DNA of 13,150 nucleotides from DATAYF01 sp036272735 (GTDB taxonomy: Bacteria > Chloroflexota > Ktedonobacteria > Ktedonobacterales > Ktedonobacteraceae), in the NCBI GenBank assembly GCA_036272735.1, contig DATAYF010000147.1, positions 1 to 13,150 on the forward strand, in the 5' to 3' direction. Within the stretch, counting starts at the first letter, position 1. Each line of letters begins with the position of its first letter. Positions 6,083 through 11,939 of this stretch are shown piece by piece. The translations under genes and the position numbers were made by a program. The notes below the pieces were generated by a model that saw nothing but the letters and a program-made list of their open reading frames with translations, was not told where the DNA came from and made no database searches.

Positions 6083-6364
6083 ATGAACTCAAGTATGATC
6101 AGCAAAATCGCTAAAGCAAAACGCTATGCGGAGGAACCCGAGCGCATTCAGTTTACGCACTTTGAAGCGAATTTCCAGGGTGAAAACGATGTGCATACCA
6201 CTACGTTTGCGAATGGTGAATGGCAGTGTACGTGTCGCTTCTTCCACGATTGGGGCGATTGTTGCCACACTATGGCAATGCAGCGTGTGCTTGGCGTGAC
6301 GATTCCCGCTCCTTACCGCCAGGGTGTTCCAACGGGTATTGGCACCGGTCCCCTCGTCCATTGA
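6083..6364 (+). CDS. Small stand-alone SWIM zinc-finger protein
   Basis: This 93-aa protein carries one SWIM-type zinc motif: Cys49-x-Cys51, eight residues, then Cys60-x-His62 (WQCTCRFFHDWGDCCHTMA). The preceding region (FQGENDVHTTTFANGEW) matches the strand part of a SWIM domain. SWIM domains bind zinc and usually mediate DNA or protein contacts, and occur in larger ATPases, transposases and ubiquitin-ligase proteins. Here nothing else is attached apart from a short basic N-terminus and a Pro/Gly-rich tail, so it is probably an adaptor or DNA-binding small protein. The start is fixed by AAGGAG at 6068-6073, nine bases before the ATG; the frame is open upstream to 6023 but without a ribosome site. 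No obvious operon partner; it stands between the candidate small RNA and a MITE. Confidence 0.75.
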   Translation: MNSSMISKIAKAKRYAEEPERIQFTHFEANFQGENDVHTTTFANGEWQCTCRFFHDWGDCCHTMAMQRVLGVTIPAPYRQGVPTGIGTGPLVH

Positions 6365-6367
6365 TAA

Positions 6368-6410
6368 AACAAAGGCGACTTATCTCACGACTGTTGATAC
6401 AGCCTTTGTT
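6368..6410 (+). terminator. Hairpin directly after the SWIM protein gene
   Basis: AACAAAGGC (6368-6376) pairs with GCCTTTGTT (6402-6410), starting four bases after the stop. The loop is 25 bases and there is no T-run, so termination strength is unclear. Confidence 0.35.
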
Positions 6411-6450
6411 CTGAACCCAGACACGAAAAAATTACACGATCTTACTTTTT

Positions 6451-6495
6451 CGAGAGGCACTCTCTGCATTAGTTAGATAGCAGAAGCGCCTCTCG
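6451..6495. repeat. Two-part hairpin between the SWIM gene and the MITE
   Basis: CGAGAGGC (6451-6458) pairs with GCCTCTCG (6488-6495), and TCTGC (6463-6467) with GCAGA (6480-6484) inside it. It is preceded by CTTTTT and so could be a terminator read on the minus strand for the membrane-protein gene at 6656-7171. Confidence 0.4.
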
Positions 6496-6530
6496 TTATA
6501 CGTTATGGTGTACTTTCGCGATCAATAGTT

Positions 6531-6653
6531 AACCCAATGTGCACGTTTTTTTCGCCGCCTTCGGCGGTAAGGAAAAGAGAAGGTGGGGACATCCCACACC
6601 CCGCCAGGGTTACCGCCCCTGGACCCTGCTTAGAGGAACTTGCGCATCGCGTT
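6531..6653 (+). mobile_element. MITE-like repeat, copy 1
   Basis: A 123-bp non-coding repeat that recurs at 12823-12947 at about nine in ten positions (counted by eye). The ends are imperfect inverted repeats (AACCCAATGTGCACGTTT against AACGCGATGCGCAAGT). The interior holds three G+C hairpins: GCCGCC/GGCGG, GTGGG/CCCAC and CCAGGG/CCCTGG. AGTT flanks both ends (6527-6530 and 6654-6657), a likely 4-bp target duplication; a TA duplication with ends ACCC/GCGT fits as well. The right end lies three bases from the stop codon of the minus-strand gene at 6656, so that gene's transcript reads into the element. It encodes no transposase and would be moved by one elsewhere. Confidence 0.7.
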
Positions 6654-6655
6654 AG

Positions 6656-7171
6656 TTAGGCAATGACGCCTCTGGCTCCGAGCACGATGTATAAGACGAT
6701 AATAGCAACGATCATTATGATGGCTAGCGCTGCGATAAACTTGAGATCCCGCTTCACGTAGGAAAAATGTTCGGCGGTGATCAAGCTAGCGGCGTGGCGC
6801 TGCTGCATGCGCTGTGAGCCCTGTCTGCGTGCTGCCATACGTGCCGATGCGCTACTGGCCTTAGGTGCCTCTTCGGCCTTTACCTCTGCTGGTGCGGCGA
6901 TGGTCGCGGCTCTGCTAGCTGACTGCTTTCCTGATTTGGTCTCCGCTGATGCGGAGACAGTCGCGGTTTCCACGCTGCTAGCTGACTGCTCTTCGGGTCT
7001 GGTCCCTGCTGGCGTTGTGGCGGTCTCCGCTATGCTGGTTGGTTGCTCTTCTACGGTGCTCTGCGAAGCCTCGGACGTTTGCTTTTCTGGGGCCTTATAT
7101 ACGTGCTTCACATAGCGCTGATTTCTACTTTTTTGTTGCGCTCCACCGCGCACTACTGTTTTCTTTGGCAT
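6656..7171 (-). CDS. Tail-anchored membrane protein with disordered repeat region
   Basis: The 171-aa protein has a basic N-terminus (MPKKTVVRGG, then NQRYVKHVYKAP) and a low-complexity Ala/Glu/Ser/Thr region (about residues 30-110). In that region units such as EEQPTSIAETAT, EEQSASSVETAT and GKQSASRAATIA repeat, and related DNA (GCTAGCTGACTGC) repeats with them. A basic stretch is followed by one C-terminal membrane helix, FIAALAIIMIVAIIVLYIVLG (about 145-165). With no signal peptide it would be inserted tail-first, leaving the flexible part in the cytoplasm. No enzyme domain is seen. The function is unknown; the domain layout could suit a membrane tether or a small translation or secretion accessory factor. 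It is transcribed divergently from mnmA, with its own promoter at 7222-7250. GAGAAGG lies 14 bases before the ATG. Confidence 0.7.
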   Translation of the reverse strand: MPKKTVVRGGAQQKSRNQRYVKHVYKAPEKQTSEASQSTVEEQPTSIAETATTPAGTRPEEQSASSVETATVSASAETKSGKQSASRAATIAAPAEVKAEEAPKASSASARMAARRQGSQRMQQRHAASLITAEHFSYVKRDLKFIAALAIIMIVAIIVLYIVLGARGVIA

Positions 7172-7221
7172 TGTTGCTTACTGCCTTCTCTTGTGTGTAC
7201 AAGCCTACTTAATTGCCATCT

Positions 7222-7250
7222 ATTATACACAATACCAGGCCGGTCGTCGA
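7222..7250 (-). promoter_or_regulatory. Promoter of the tail-anchored protein gene
   Basis: On the minus strand TCGACG, 17 bases, then a perfect TATAAT, placing the RNA start near 7215, about 45 bases before the ATG at 7171. Confidence 0.45.
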
Positions 7251-7274
7251 GTAGTCTGGCTGTGATTTTTCTGT

Positions 7275-7303
7275 TTGACATTTATTCATGCCTGTGCTAT
7301 CGT
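7275..7303 (+). promoter_or_regulatory. Promoter of mnmA-lepA
   Basis: A perfect TTGACA (7275-7280), 17 bases, then TATCGT (four of six). RNA would start near 7310, leaving a leader of about 140 bases before mnmA. It is divergent from the minus-strand promoter at 7222-7250. Confidence 0.5.
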
Positions 7304-7359
7304 TACGTTGGCAACGCGTGCATACGAGACCGCACCTCTTTTCTTAGCGAAATGCTCTC

Positions 7360-7398
7360 AAGGCTAGCCTTGTACAGACGTACGGCTAGTCCTTTTTT
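7360..7398 (+). terminator. Terminator-like hairpin in the mnmA leader (possible attenuator)
   Basis: AAGG-CTAGCC-TT-GTAC pairs with GTAC-GGCTAG-T-CCTT around the loop AGAC and is followed at once by six T (7393-7398). It lies between the promoter at 7275 and the mnmA start, so it would end a leader RNA of about 90 nt unless read through. No T-box or known riboswitch core was recognised in the leader. Confidence 0.5.
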
Positions 7399-7450
7399 CT
7401 CATATGTGCTCTGTTTTTTTCTCTAATAGTCAGAGAATAAGGATGATACT

Positions 7451-8611
7451 ATGTCACGAATAGTCGTCGCTATGAGCGGCGGCGTAGATAGCTCGGTCGC
7501 CGCCGCGCTCCTGAAAGAACAAGGCCACGAGGTCATCGGCATTATGTTACGCTTGTGGTCCGAGCCGGGCGTTATCGAGGATGATGGCGTTGAGCGTGTA
7601 GTGCAGAATAAGTGCTGCTCCCTTGAAGCGGTGGACGACGCCAGGCGCGTCGCACGCTTGCTCGATATCCCTCTCTATCTGGTAAATGTCGAGCAGGAAT
7701 TCAAAGAAAATATCGTTGACTCCTTTTATGAGGACTATGTTGCCGGTCGTACGCCCAATCCCTGCTTGAAGTGTAACCGCCATATTCGCTTTACTGTATT
7801 GCTCAAGCGGGCGCTGGCACTTGACGCCGATTACCTGGCGACCGGGCACTATGTTCGTGTGGATGATCACCCTGGCACTGGTAAGCGCCGTTTGCGCCGT
7901 GCTGTTGACCCCGATAAGGACCAGTCGTATGTGCTGCACGTGCTCAATCAGCAGCAGCTTGCGCACGCATGCTTTCCATTAGGAAATTTCACGAAGCCAC
8001 AGGTGCGTGCTATGGCTGCTGAACGTGGCTTGCCAGTTGCGACCAAGGCGGAAAGCCAGGAAATTTGTTTTGTGGCGCAGAACGATTATCGTGGCTTTAT
8101 TGATCGTTACGCGGCCACGAGAATGGCTGAGCATGAGGCGCAGGCTCCCGATAGCGCTGCACCCGCTGGTCAACTGATTACACTGCCGAAGCCTGGCCCC
8201 ATTTATGATCAGCAAGGCGCGTTGCTTGGTCGCCATCGTGGATTGGCCTACTATACCATTGGGCAGCGCAAGGGTTTGGGTCTGACGTCGCAAGCAGCGT
8301 TGCACGTGCTCAAGATCGACGCTGAGCGCAATGCACTGATCGTTGGCCCTGCTGATGCTCTGCTGCAAGATGAATTTACCGTCGATACCATGCACTATCT
8401 GAGTGGTGAAGCTCCTGCCGAGCCGTTTGCAGCCAGGGTTCGTATCCGCTACAAGGCGGTTGAACAGCCAGCGCTGGTGACTCCTCTGGAGGGAAACCGC
8501 GTGCATGTCGCTCTTGAGAATCCACAACGCTCGATCACTCCTGGCCAGGCTGCCGTCTTCTACGGTGGTGTGGATGGTGATGAGGTCTTGTGTGGAGGAA
8601 TTATTGCATGA
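7451..8611 (+). CDS. mnmA: tRNA-specific 2-thiouridylase MnmA
   Basis: MnmA adds sulfur to C2 of the wobble uridine in tRNA-Lys, -Glu and -Gln, using ATP and a persulfide relayed from a cysteine desulfurase; it acts in the cytoplasm. The adenylating PP-loop is SGGVDSS (residues 9-15). The two catalytic cysteines are Cys105 (in TPNPCLKCN) and Cys206 (in AESQEICFV). The C-terminal RNA-binding part contains GRHRGLAYYTIGQRKGLGL. At 386 aa it has full family length, slightly longer because of an insert near residues 218-240 (AEHEAQAPDSAAPAG). The start at 7451 has AAGGA (7439-7443) seven bases ahead. Its stop overlaps the lepA start by four bases (ATGA), so the two are translationally coupled: a tRNA-modifying enzyme with a translation GTPase. 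Confidence 0.96.
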   Translation: MSRIVVAMSGGVDSSVAAALLKEQGHEVIGIMLRLWSEPGVIEDDGVERVVQNKCCSLEAVDDARRVARLLDIPLYLVNVEQEFKENIVDSFYEDYVAGRTPNPCLKCNRHIRFTVLLKRALALDADYLATGHYVRVDDHPGTGKRRLRRAVDPDKDQSYVLHVLNQQQLAHACFPLGNFTKPQVRAMAAERGLPVATKAESQEICFVAQNDYRGFIDRYAATRMAEHEAQAPDSAAPAGQLITLPKPGPIYDQQGALLGRHRGLAYYTIGQRKGLGLTSQAALHVLKIDAERNALIVGPADALLQDEFTVDTMHYLSGEAPAEPFAARVRIRYKAVEQPALVTPLEGNRVHVALENPQRSITPGQAAVFYGGVDGDEVLCGGIIA

Positions 8612-10416
8612 CAGATCAAGCGCATATTCGCAATTTTTGTATTATCGCTCACATTGACCATGGAAAGTCTACGCTGGCTGACCGTTTGCTTGAATATACC
8701 GGAACCGTTTCCCGGCGTGATTTATTGGAACAGACCCTTGACCAGATGGATCTGGAACGCGAAAAAGGGATTACGATTAAGGCCCAGGCGGTACGCATGC
8801 GTTATACCGCGCTTGATGGTGAGGAGTACGAACTCAATCTGATCGATACTCCGGGTCACGTTGACTTTACCTACGAGGTGTCGCGCAGCCTTGCCGCGTG
8901 CGAGGGTGCGTTGCTGGTGGTCGATGCGACGCAGGGCGTTGAGGCTCAGACGTTGGCGAACCTTTATCTTGCGCTTGAATCTGATCTTGCCATTATTCCG
9001 GTGATCAATAAAATCGACCTGCCGAGCGCCGAGCCCGAACGTGTGACGCAAGAGGTGGTGGATGTGATTGGTCTACCTGCCGAGGAGTGTATTCTGGCCT
9101 CAGCCAAGGAAGGTATCGGGACGCAGGACATCCTGGAAGCAATTGTAAAGCGGGTTGAACCACCCAGGGGCGAGGCTGATCAACCGCTGCGGGCACTCGT
9201 CTTCGATTCACACTATGACGCGTATAAGGGGGTGATTGCCTACGTACGCGTGATCGATGGGCAATTGCGAGAGAACGAGCGCATGATCATGATGGCAACG
9301 GGCAGCAGCTCCGAGATTTTGGAGGCGGGCTATTTTCACCCGCGCATGACCTCTACTGGCGAACTTACCACTGGCGAGGTCGGGTATGTGGCGACCGGCT
9401 TCAAGAACGTGACGGATTGTCACGTGGGCGATACCATAACCATTCCAGCAGCTCTGCACGAGGTTGAGCCGCTGCCGGGCTACCAGCCCGCTAAGCCGAT
9501 GGTCTTTGCCGGTCTTTATCCCGTCGAGGGCAACGACTATCCCCTCTTGCGTGACGCGCTCGACCGCTTGAAGCTGAATGACGCGGCGCTCTTCTACGAG
9601 CCTGAGACCTCGAACGCGCTGGGGTTTGGGTTTCGCTGTGGTTTCCTTGGCCTGTTGCACATGGAGATTGTGCAAGAGCGCCTGGAACGTGAATACCATA
9701 TCGATATCCTGGCGACCGCTCCGAGCGTGGAATACCTGGTGACCAAGACAGGTGGCGAGGTGCTGCACGTCGATAATCCTTCGGAGATGCCTTCCTTTGG
9801 AGAGATCGAGCAGATCGAGGAGCCGATGATGGACATTTCCATCTTTACACCTGCTCGCTATATCGGCACAATTATGGACCTGGTGACGACGCGCCGTGGT
9901 ATCTACAAAGACCTGAAATATATTGAAGCTGAGCGTGTACTGCTGACCTATAGCATTCCCCTGGCTGAACTGATTGTCGATTTCTACGATCAGCTCAAGT
10001 CGCGCACGCAAGGCTATGCCTCCCTGGATTATAGCTTTGCCGGGTATCATGCCTCAGACCTGGTCAAGCTAGATATTCTCGTCAACGCAACTCCTGTTGA
10101 TGCGCTGTCGCTGATTTTACACCGCGATAAAGCGTACTATCAAGGCCGCGCGCTCGTCGAGAAGCTGCGCAGTTTGATCCCACGCCAGTTGTTCGAGGTT
10201 CCTGTGCAGGCGGCGATTGGTGCGCGCATTGTTGCGCGTGAGACGGTCAAAGCCATGCGTAAGGACGTGCTTGCCAAGTGTTATGGCGGTGACATTTCGC
10301 GTAAGCGCAAACTGTTGGAGAAACAGAAAGAGGGCAAGAAGCGCATGAAGATGGTTGGCAGCGTCGAAATTCCGCAAGAAGCCTTTATGGCTGTGCTCTC
10401 GCTTGGCGAAGAATAA
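8608..10416 (+). CDS. lepA: Elongation factor 4 (LepA)
   Basis: LepA/EF4 is a ribosome-binding GTPase linked to back-translocation and to 30S assembly or initiation. The G motifs are all present: AHIDHGKST (Lys20), GITIKAQ, DTPGH (80-84) and NKID (134-137). They are followed by domain II, the EF-G-like domains III and V, and the LepA-specific lysine-rich C-terminal domain (KCYGGDISRKRKLLEKQKEGKKRMK), which enters the A-site tRNA region. Length is 602 aa, as usual. ATG 8608 is chosen because it matches the family's N-terminus and has GGAGG at 8594-8598. The start overlaps the mnmA stop, and the upstream in-frame GTG (8590) lacks support. The gene ends two bases before a 38-bp perfect hairpin. 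Confidence 0.97.
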   Translation: MTDQAHIRNFCIIAHIDHGKSTLADRLLEYTGTVSRRDLLEQTLDQMDLEREKGITIKAQAVRMRYTALDGEEYELNLIDTPGHVDFTYEVSRSLAACEGALLVVDATQGVEAQTLANLYLALESDLAIIPVINKIDLPSAEPERVTQEVVDVIGLPAEECILASAKEGIGTQDILEAIVKRVEPPRGEADQPLRALVFDSHYDAYKGVIAYVRVIDGQLRENERMIMMATGSSSEILEAGYFHPRMTSTGELTTGEVGYVATGFKNVTDCHVGDTITIPAALHEVEPLPGYQPAKPMVFAGLYPVEGNDYPLLRDALDRLKLNDAALFYEPETSNALGFGFRCGFLGLLHMEIVQERLEREYHIDILATAPSVEYLVTKTGGEVLHVDNPSEMPSFGEIEQIEEPMMDISIFTPARYIGTIMDLVTTRRGIYKDLKYIEAERVLLTYSIPLAELIVDFYDQLKSRTQGYASLDYSFAGYHASDLVKLDILVNATPVDALSLILHRDKAYYQGRALVEKLRSLIPRQLFEVPVQAAIGARIVARETVKAMRKDVLAKCYGGDISRKRKLLEKQKEGKKRMKMVGSVEIPQEAFMAVLSLGEE

Positions 10417-10418
10417 AC

Positions 10419-10498
10419 ATTACCTGTAGGAGATAGAAATGAGGCATTGGTAGGACCGAAGTCCTACCAATGCCTCATTTCTATCTCCTACAGGTAAT
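10419..10498 (+). terminator. 38-bp perfect hairpin after lepA
   Basis: Arms 10419-10456 and 10461-10498 are complementary over all 38 bases around the loop CGAA. The structure begins two bases after the lepA stop. No T-run follows (AATATAAGAAG), so it is not a classical terminator; transcribed RNA would form a very stable duplex and likely RNase III substrate. The left arm contains TAGGAG, then ATG AGG CAT TGG TAG, a four-codon frame of doubtful meaning. Confidence 0.75.
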
Positions 10499-10506
10499 AT
10501 AAGAAG

Positions 10507-10512
10507 TATAAT
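10507..10512 (+). promoter_or_regulatory. Possible -10 box of the methyltransferase gene
   Basis: A perfect TATAAT lies 44 bases before the ATG at 10556. The position where a -35 would lie falls inside the right arm of the 38-bp hairpin and reads TCTCCT, which is poor. Confidence 0.25.
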
Positions 10513-10555
10513 ATAAGGCAAAGCACCGATATGGTGGGAGTGGAAGGGGGGTGTT

Positions 10556-11302
10556 ATGGCCGTTAGAGAAATATATACTAATGGTGAGTATTTGCAGCGT
10601 AATCCTGGATGGCACGTTGCGGCTGCCTCCTGGAAGGCTCAGGCCATCCTTCGCATGATGACGAAGCATGGTATTGATCCTCAAACAGTGTGTGAGATTG
10701 GTTGTGGCTCCGGCGAAATTTTGCGTCTGCTACAAACACATCTGGACATAAGTTGTACCTTCTCAGGCTATGAGATTTCTCCGCAAGCTTATGACATGGC
10801 GACAAGTAGGGAAAACGAGCGTTTACACTTTCATTTAGCCGATTTTCAAGAAATGGACCGGAGCGTTTACGATCTCATTCTTTTGATTGACGTGGTACAG
10901 CATTTCGAGAATTGGTTTGGATACCTCAAAAAAATCAAAGCTCAGAGCACGTACAAAATTTTGCAGCTCCCGCTCGATGTGTTTGTGTTCTCGGCTCTGC
11001 GTAACGAGTTGATTAATTACCACCGCGCGGCCGGGCATTTGCACTTCTTTACCAAGGATGTGGCGCTTGAATTGCTGCGTGAATGTGGCTACGAGGTTGT
11101 TGATTATTGGTATACATTGCCTCCGCTTGCTACGGCCTCATGGCGCGAGGTTAGACACCATCCTGGTAAGCTTCTTCGTCATTGTGTGCGTCTATGTAAA
11201 CGTGGCCTACAGCGTCTTCCTGGTGGCCTTTTATACCTTGTACACAAAGACCTGGCGGTCCGTATTTTTGGTGGATGGCGTTTGATGGTACTTGTGCGCT
11301 AG
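10556..11302 (+). CDS. Class I SAM-dependent methyltransferase
   Basis: The 248-aa protein has the Rossmann SAM-binding motif CEIGCGSGEILRLL (about 46-59) and the acidic end of strand 2 in GYEIS (71-75). LADF follows near 95, then YDLILLIDVVQHFENW (105-120) as the motif IV region. HLHFFTKDVALELLRECGYEV (161-181) is typical of Methyltransf_11/23-type proteins, many found in glycan or natural-product clusters. The substrate cannot be read from sequence. The start is supported by GGAAGGGGGG a few bases upstream. The gene looks more A+T-rich by eye than lepA, with rarer codons, and no partner gene follows, so transfer is possible. It ends with a strong terminator at 11330-11376 and is convergent with the SRPBCC gene. 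Confidence 0.8.
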   Translation: MAVREIYTNGEYLQRNPGWHVAAASWKAQAILRMMTKHGIDPQTVCEIGCGSGEILRLLQTHLDISCTFSGYEISPQAYDMATSRENERLHFHLADFQEMDRSVYDLILLIDVVQHFENWFGYLKKIKAQSTYKILQLPLDVFVFSALRNELINYHRAAGHLHFFTKDVALELLRECGYEVVDYWYTLPPLATASWREVRHHPGKLLRHCVRLCKRGLQRLPGGLLYLVHKDLAVRIFGGWRLMVLVR

Positions 11303-11329
11303 TAAGTGATAGTACCAGTAATAATAAAA

Positions 11330-11376
11330 AGAAGACCAGATAATCACGGTTATCTGGTCTTCTCTTTGTTTTTTTA
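11330..11376 (+). terminator. Rho-independent terminator of the methyltransferase gene
   Basis: AGAAGACCAGATAA and TTATCTGGTCTTCT form a 14-bp perfect stem with the loop TCACGG, followed by CTTTGTTTTTTTATTT. Confidence 0.85.
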
Positions 11377-11595
11377 TTTGTTCACAACTCCCGTGTTACG
11401 TCAAACCGAGTCCTAATCCACGTAAGGTCACGTAAGTTATTAATGTATGTTGCCCCTGTTTACTGCTGATTATCCCATGACGTAAGCCGTCGTTCAACTC
11501 AGCAGAATGCATTTTCTTTGAAGTTACCTTCAGAACTGCAATCGCCAAAGTTACAGGGATGAAATCAGAAGCTCAGGGGAGCGAATTGCCCGCTT
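11377..11595. other. Intergenic region with ACGTAA repeats
   Basis: No gene is supported. The hexamer ACGTAA occurs in CACGTAAGGTCACGTAAG (about 11419-11436) and again at about 11479, with an inverted copy TTACGT near 11397. The spacing is irregular and no function is recognised. The minus-strand candidate RNA at 11599-11759 runs towards this region. Confidence 0.3.
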
Positions 11596-11673
11596 TTACG
11601 GGCCCACCCGGTCAATCTGAAATACTACCCCCAATTCGCGTATTGGTTTTTTGAAATTCATCCAGATTTTCAT
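11596..11673 (-). CDS. Small ORF (25 aa) in the candidate structured leader
   Basis: Read on the minus strand, ATG at 11673 is preceded by GGAGGG at four to five bases and opens MKIWMNFKKPIRELGVV before TAA at 11596. No domain is recognised. The start codon is part of the stem CATAAG/CTTATG (11671-11698), so its access may be controlled by the fold. It may be a regulatory leader peptide, a remnant of a lost gene, or chance; no larger gene follows on this strand before the convergent methyltransferase. Confidence 0.28.
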   Translation of the reverse strand: MKIWMNFKKPIRELGVVFQIDRVGP

Positions 11674-11759
11674 AAGCCCTCCAATCGGATTACTTATGCC
11701 AAGCGTGTAGCCGGTGCCAGGGTCTCTTTCCTCCCTGGTAATAAGTTCCCTTTGGAACT
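11599..11759 (-). ncRNA. Candidate structured RNA with switch-like pairing
   Basis: Behind a minus-strand promoter (11766-11794) the RNA would begin with the hairpin AGTTCC/GGAACT (11744-11759). CCAGGG/CCCTGG (11717-11738) follows inside a stem ACTTAT/ATAAGT (11692-11697 with 11741-11746). The same ACTTAT region can pair instead with CATAAG (11671-11676), which holds the ATG of the small ORF, while its GGAGGG lies in the loop. Further on are CCAAT/ATTGG (about 11630-11645) and GCCCG/CGGGC (about 11588-11602). The two exclusive pairings look like a translational riboswitch, but no known aptamer core was recognised and no T-run terminator is seen. Confidence 0.33.
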
Positions 11760-11765
11760 ATTGAA

Positions 11766-11794
11766 ACAATAACATATCCAGTAAGCAATGTCAA
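11766..11794 (-). promoter_or_regulatory. Promoter of the candidate structured RNA
   Basis: On the minus strand a perfect TTGACA, 17 bases, then TATTGT (four of six). The predicted start near 11759 coincides with the first base of a hairpin. Confidence 0.42.
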
Positions 11795-11853
11795 TGCATG
11801 CAGCTGGTAGTTATGCGATTTGCGAGGAATTGTGATTTTTGCGCCTCATTTAT

Positions 11854-11898
11854 ATTGATGAGTATGGATGGTCGCTGTGACCATCCATACTCATCAAT
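11854..11898 (-). terminator. 20-bp perfect hairpin after the SRPBCC gene
   Basis: ATTGATGAGTATGGATGGTC and its exact complement flank the five-base loop GCTGT, 41 bases beyond the stop of the minus-strand gene. No T-run follows on either strand, as with the other long hairpins here. Confidence 0.55.
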
Positions 11899-11939
11899 GA
11901 AGTTTCTATGTGAAATCACACAAGGCATTGTCTATGCGC

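Noticed and set aside
8590..8607. Upstream GTG start for lepA
   Set aside because: LepA homologues begin near MTDQ; GGAGG at 8594-8598 serves the ATG at 8608, and the 4-base overlap with mnmA is typical coupling.
7547..10377. Long minus-strand open frames opposite mnmA and lepA
   Set aside because: They are shadows of strongly conserved plus-strand genes and show no domain or ribosome site.
11599..11759. SAM, purine, cobalamin or cyclic-di-GMP riboswitch
   Set aside because: The stems and loops do not match the conserved cores of these classes; kept only as an unknown candidate.
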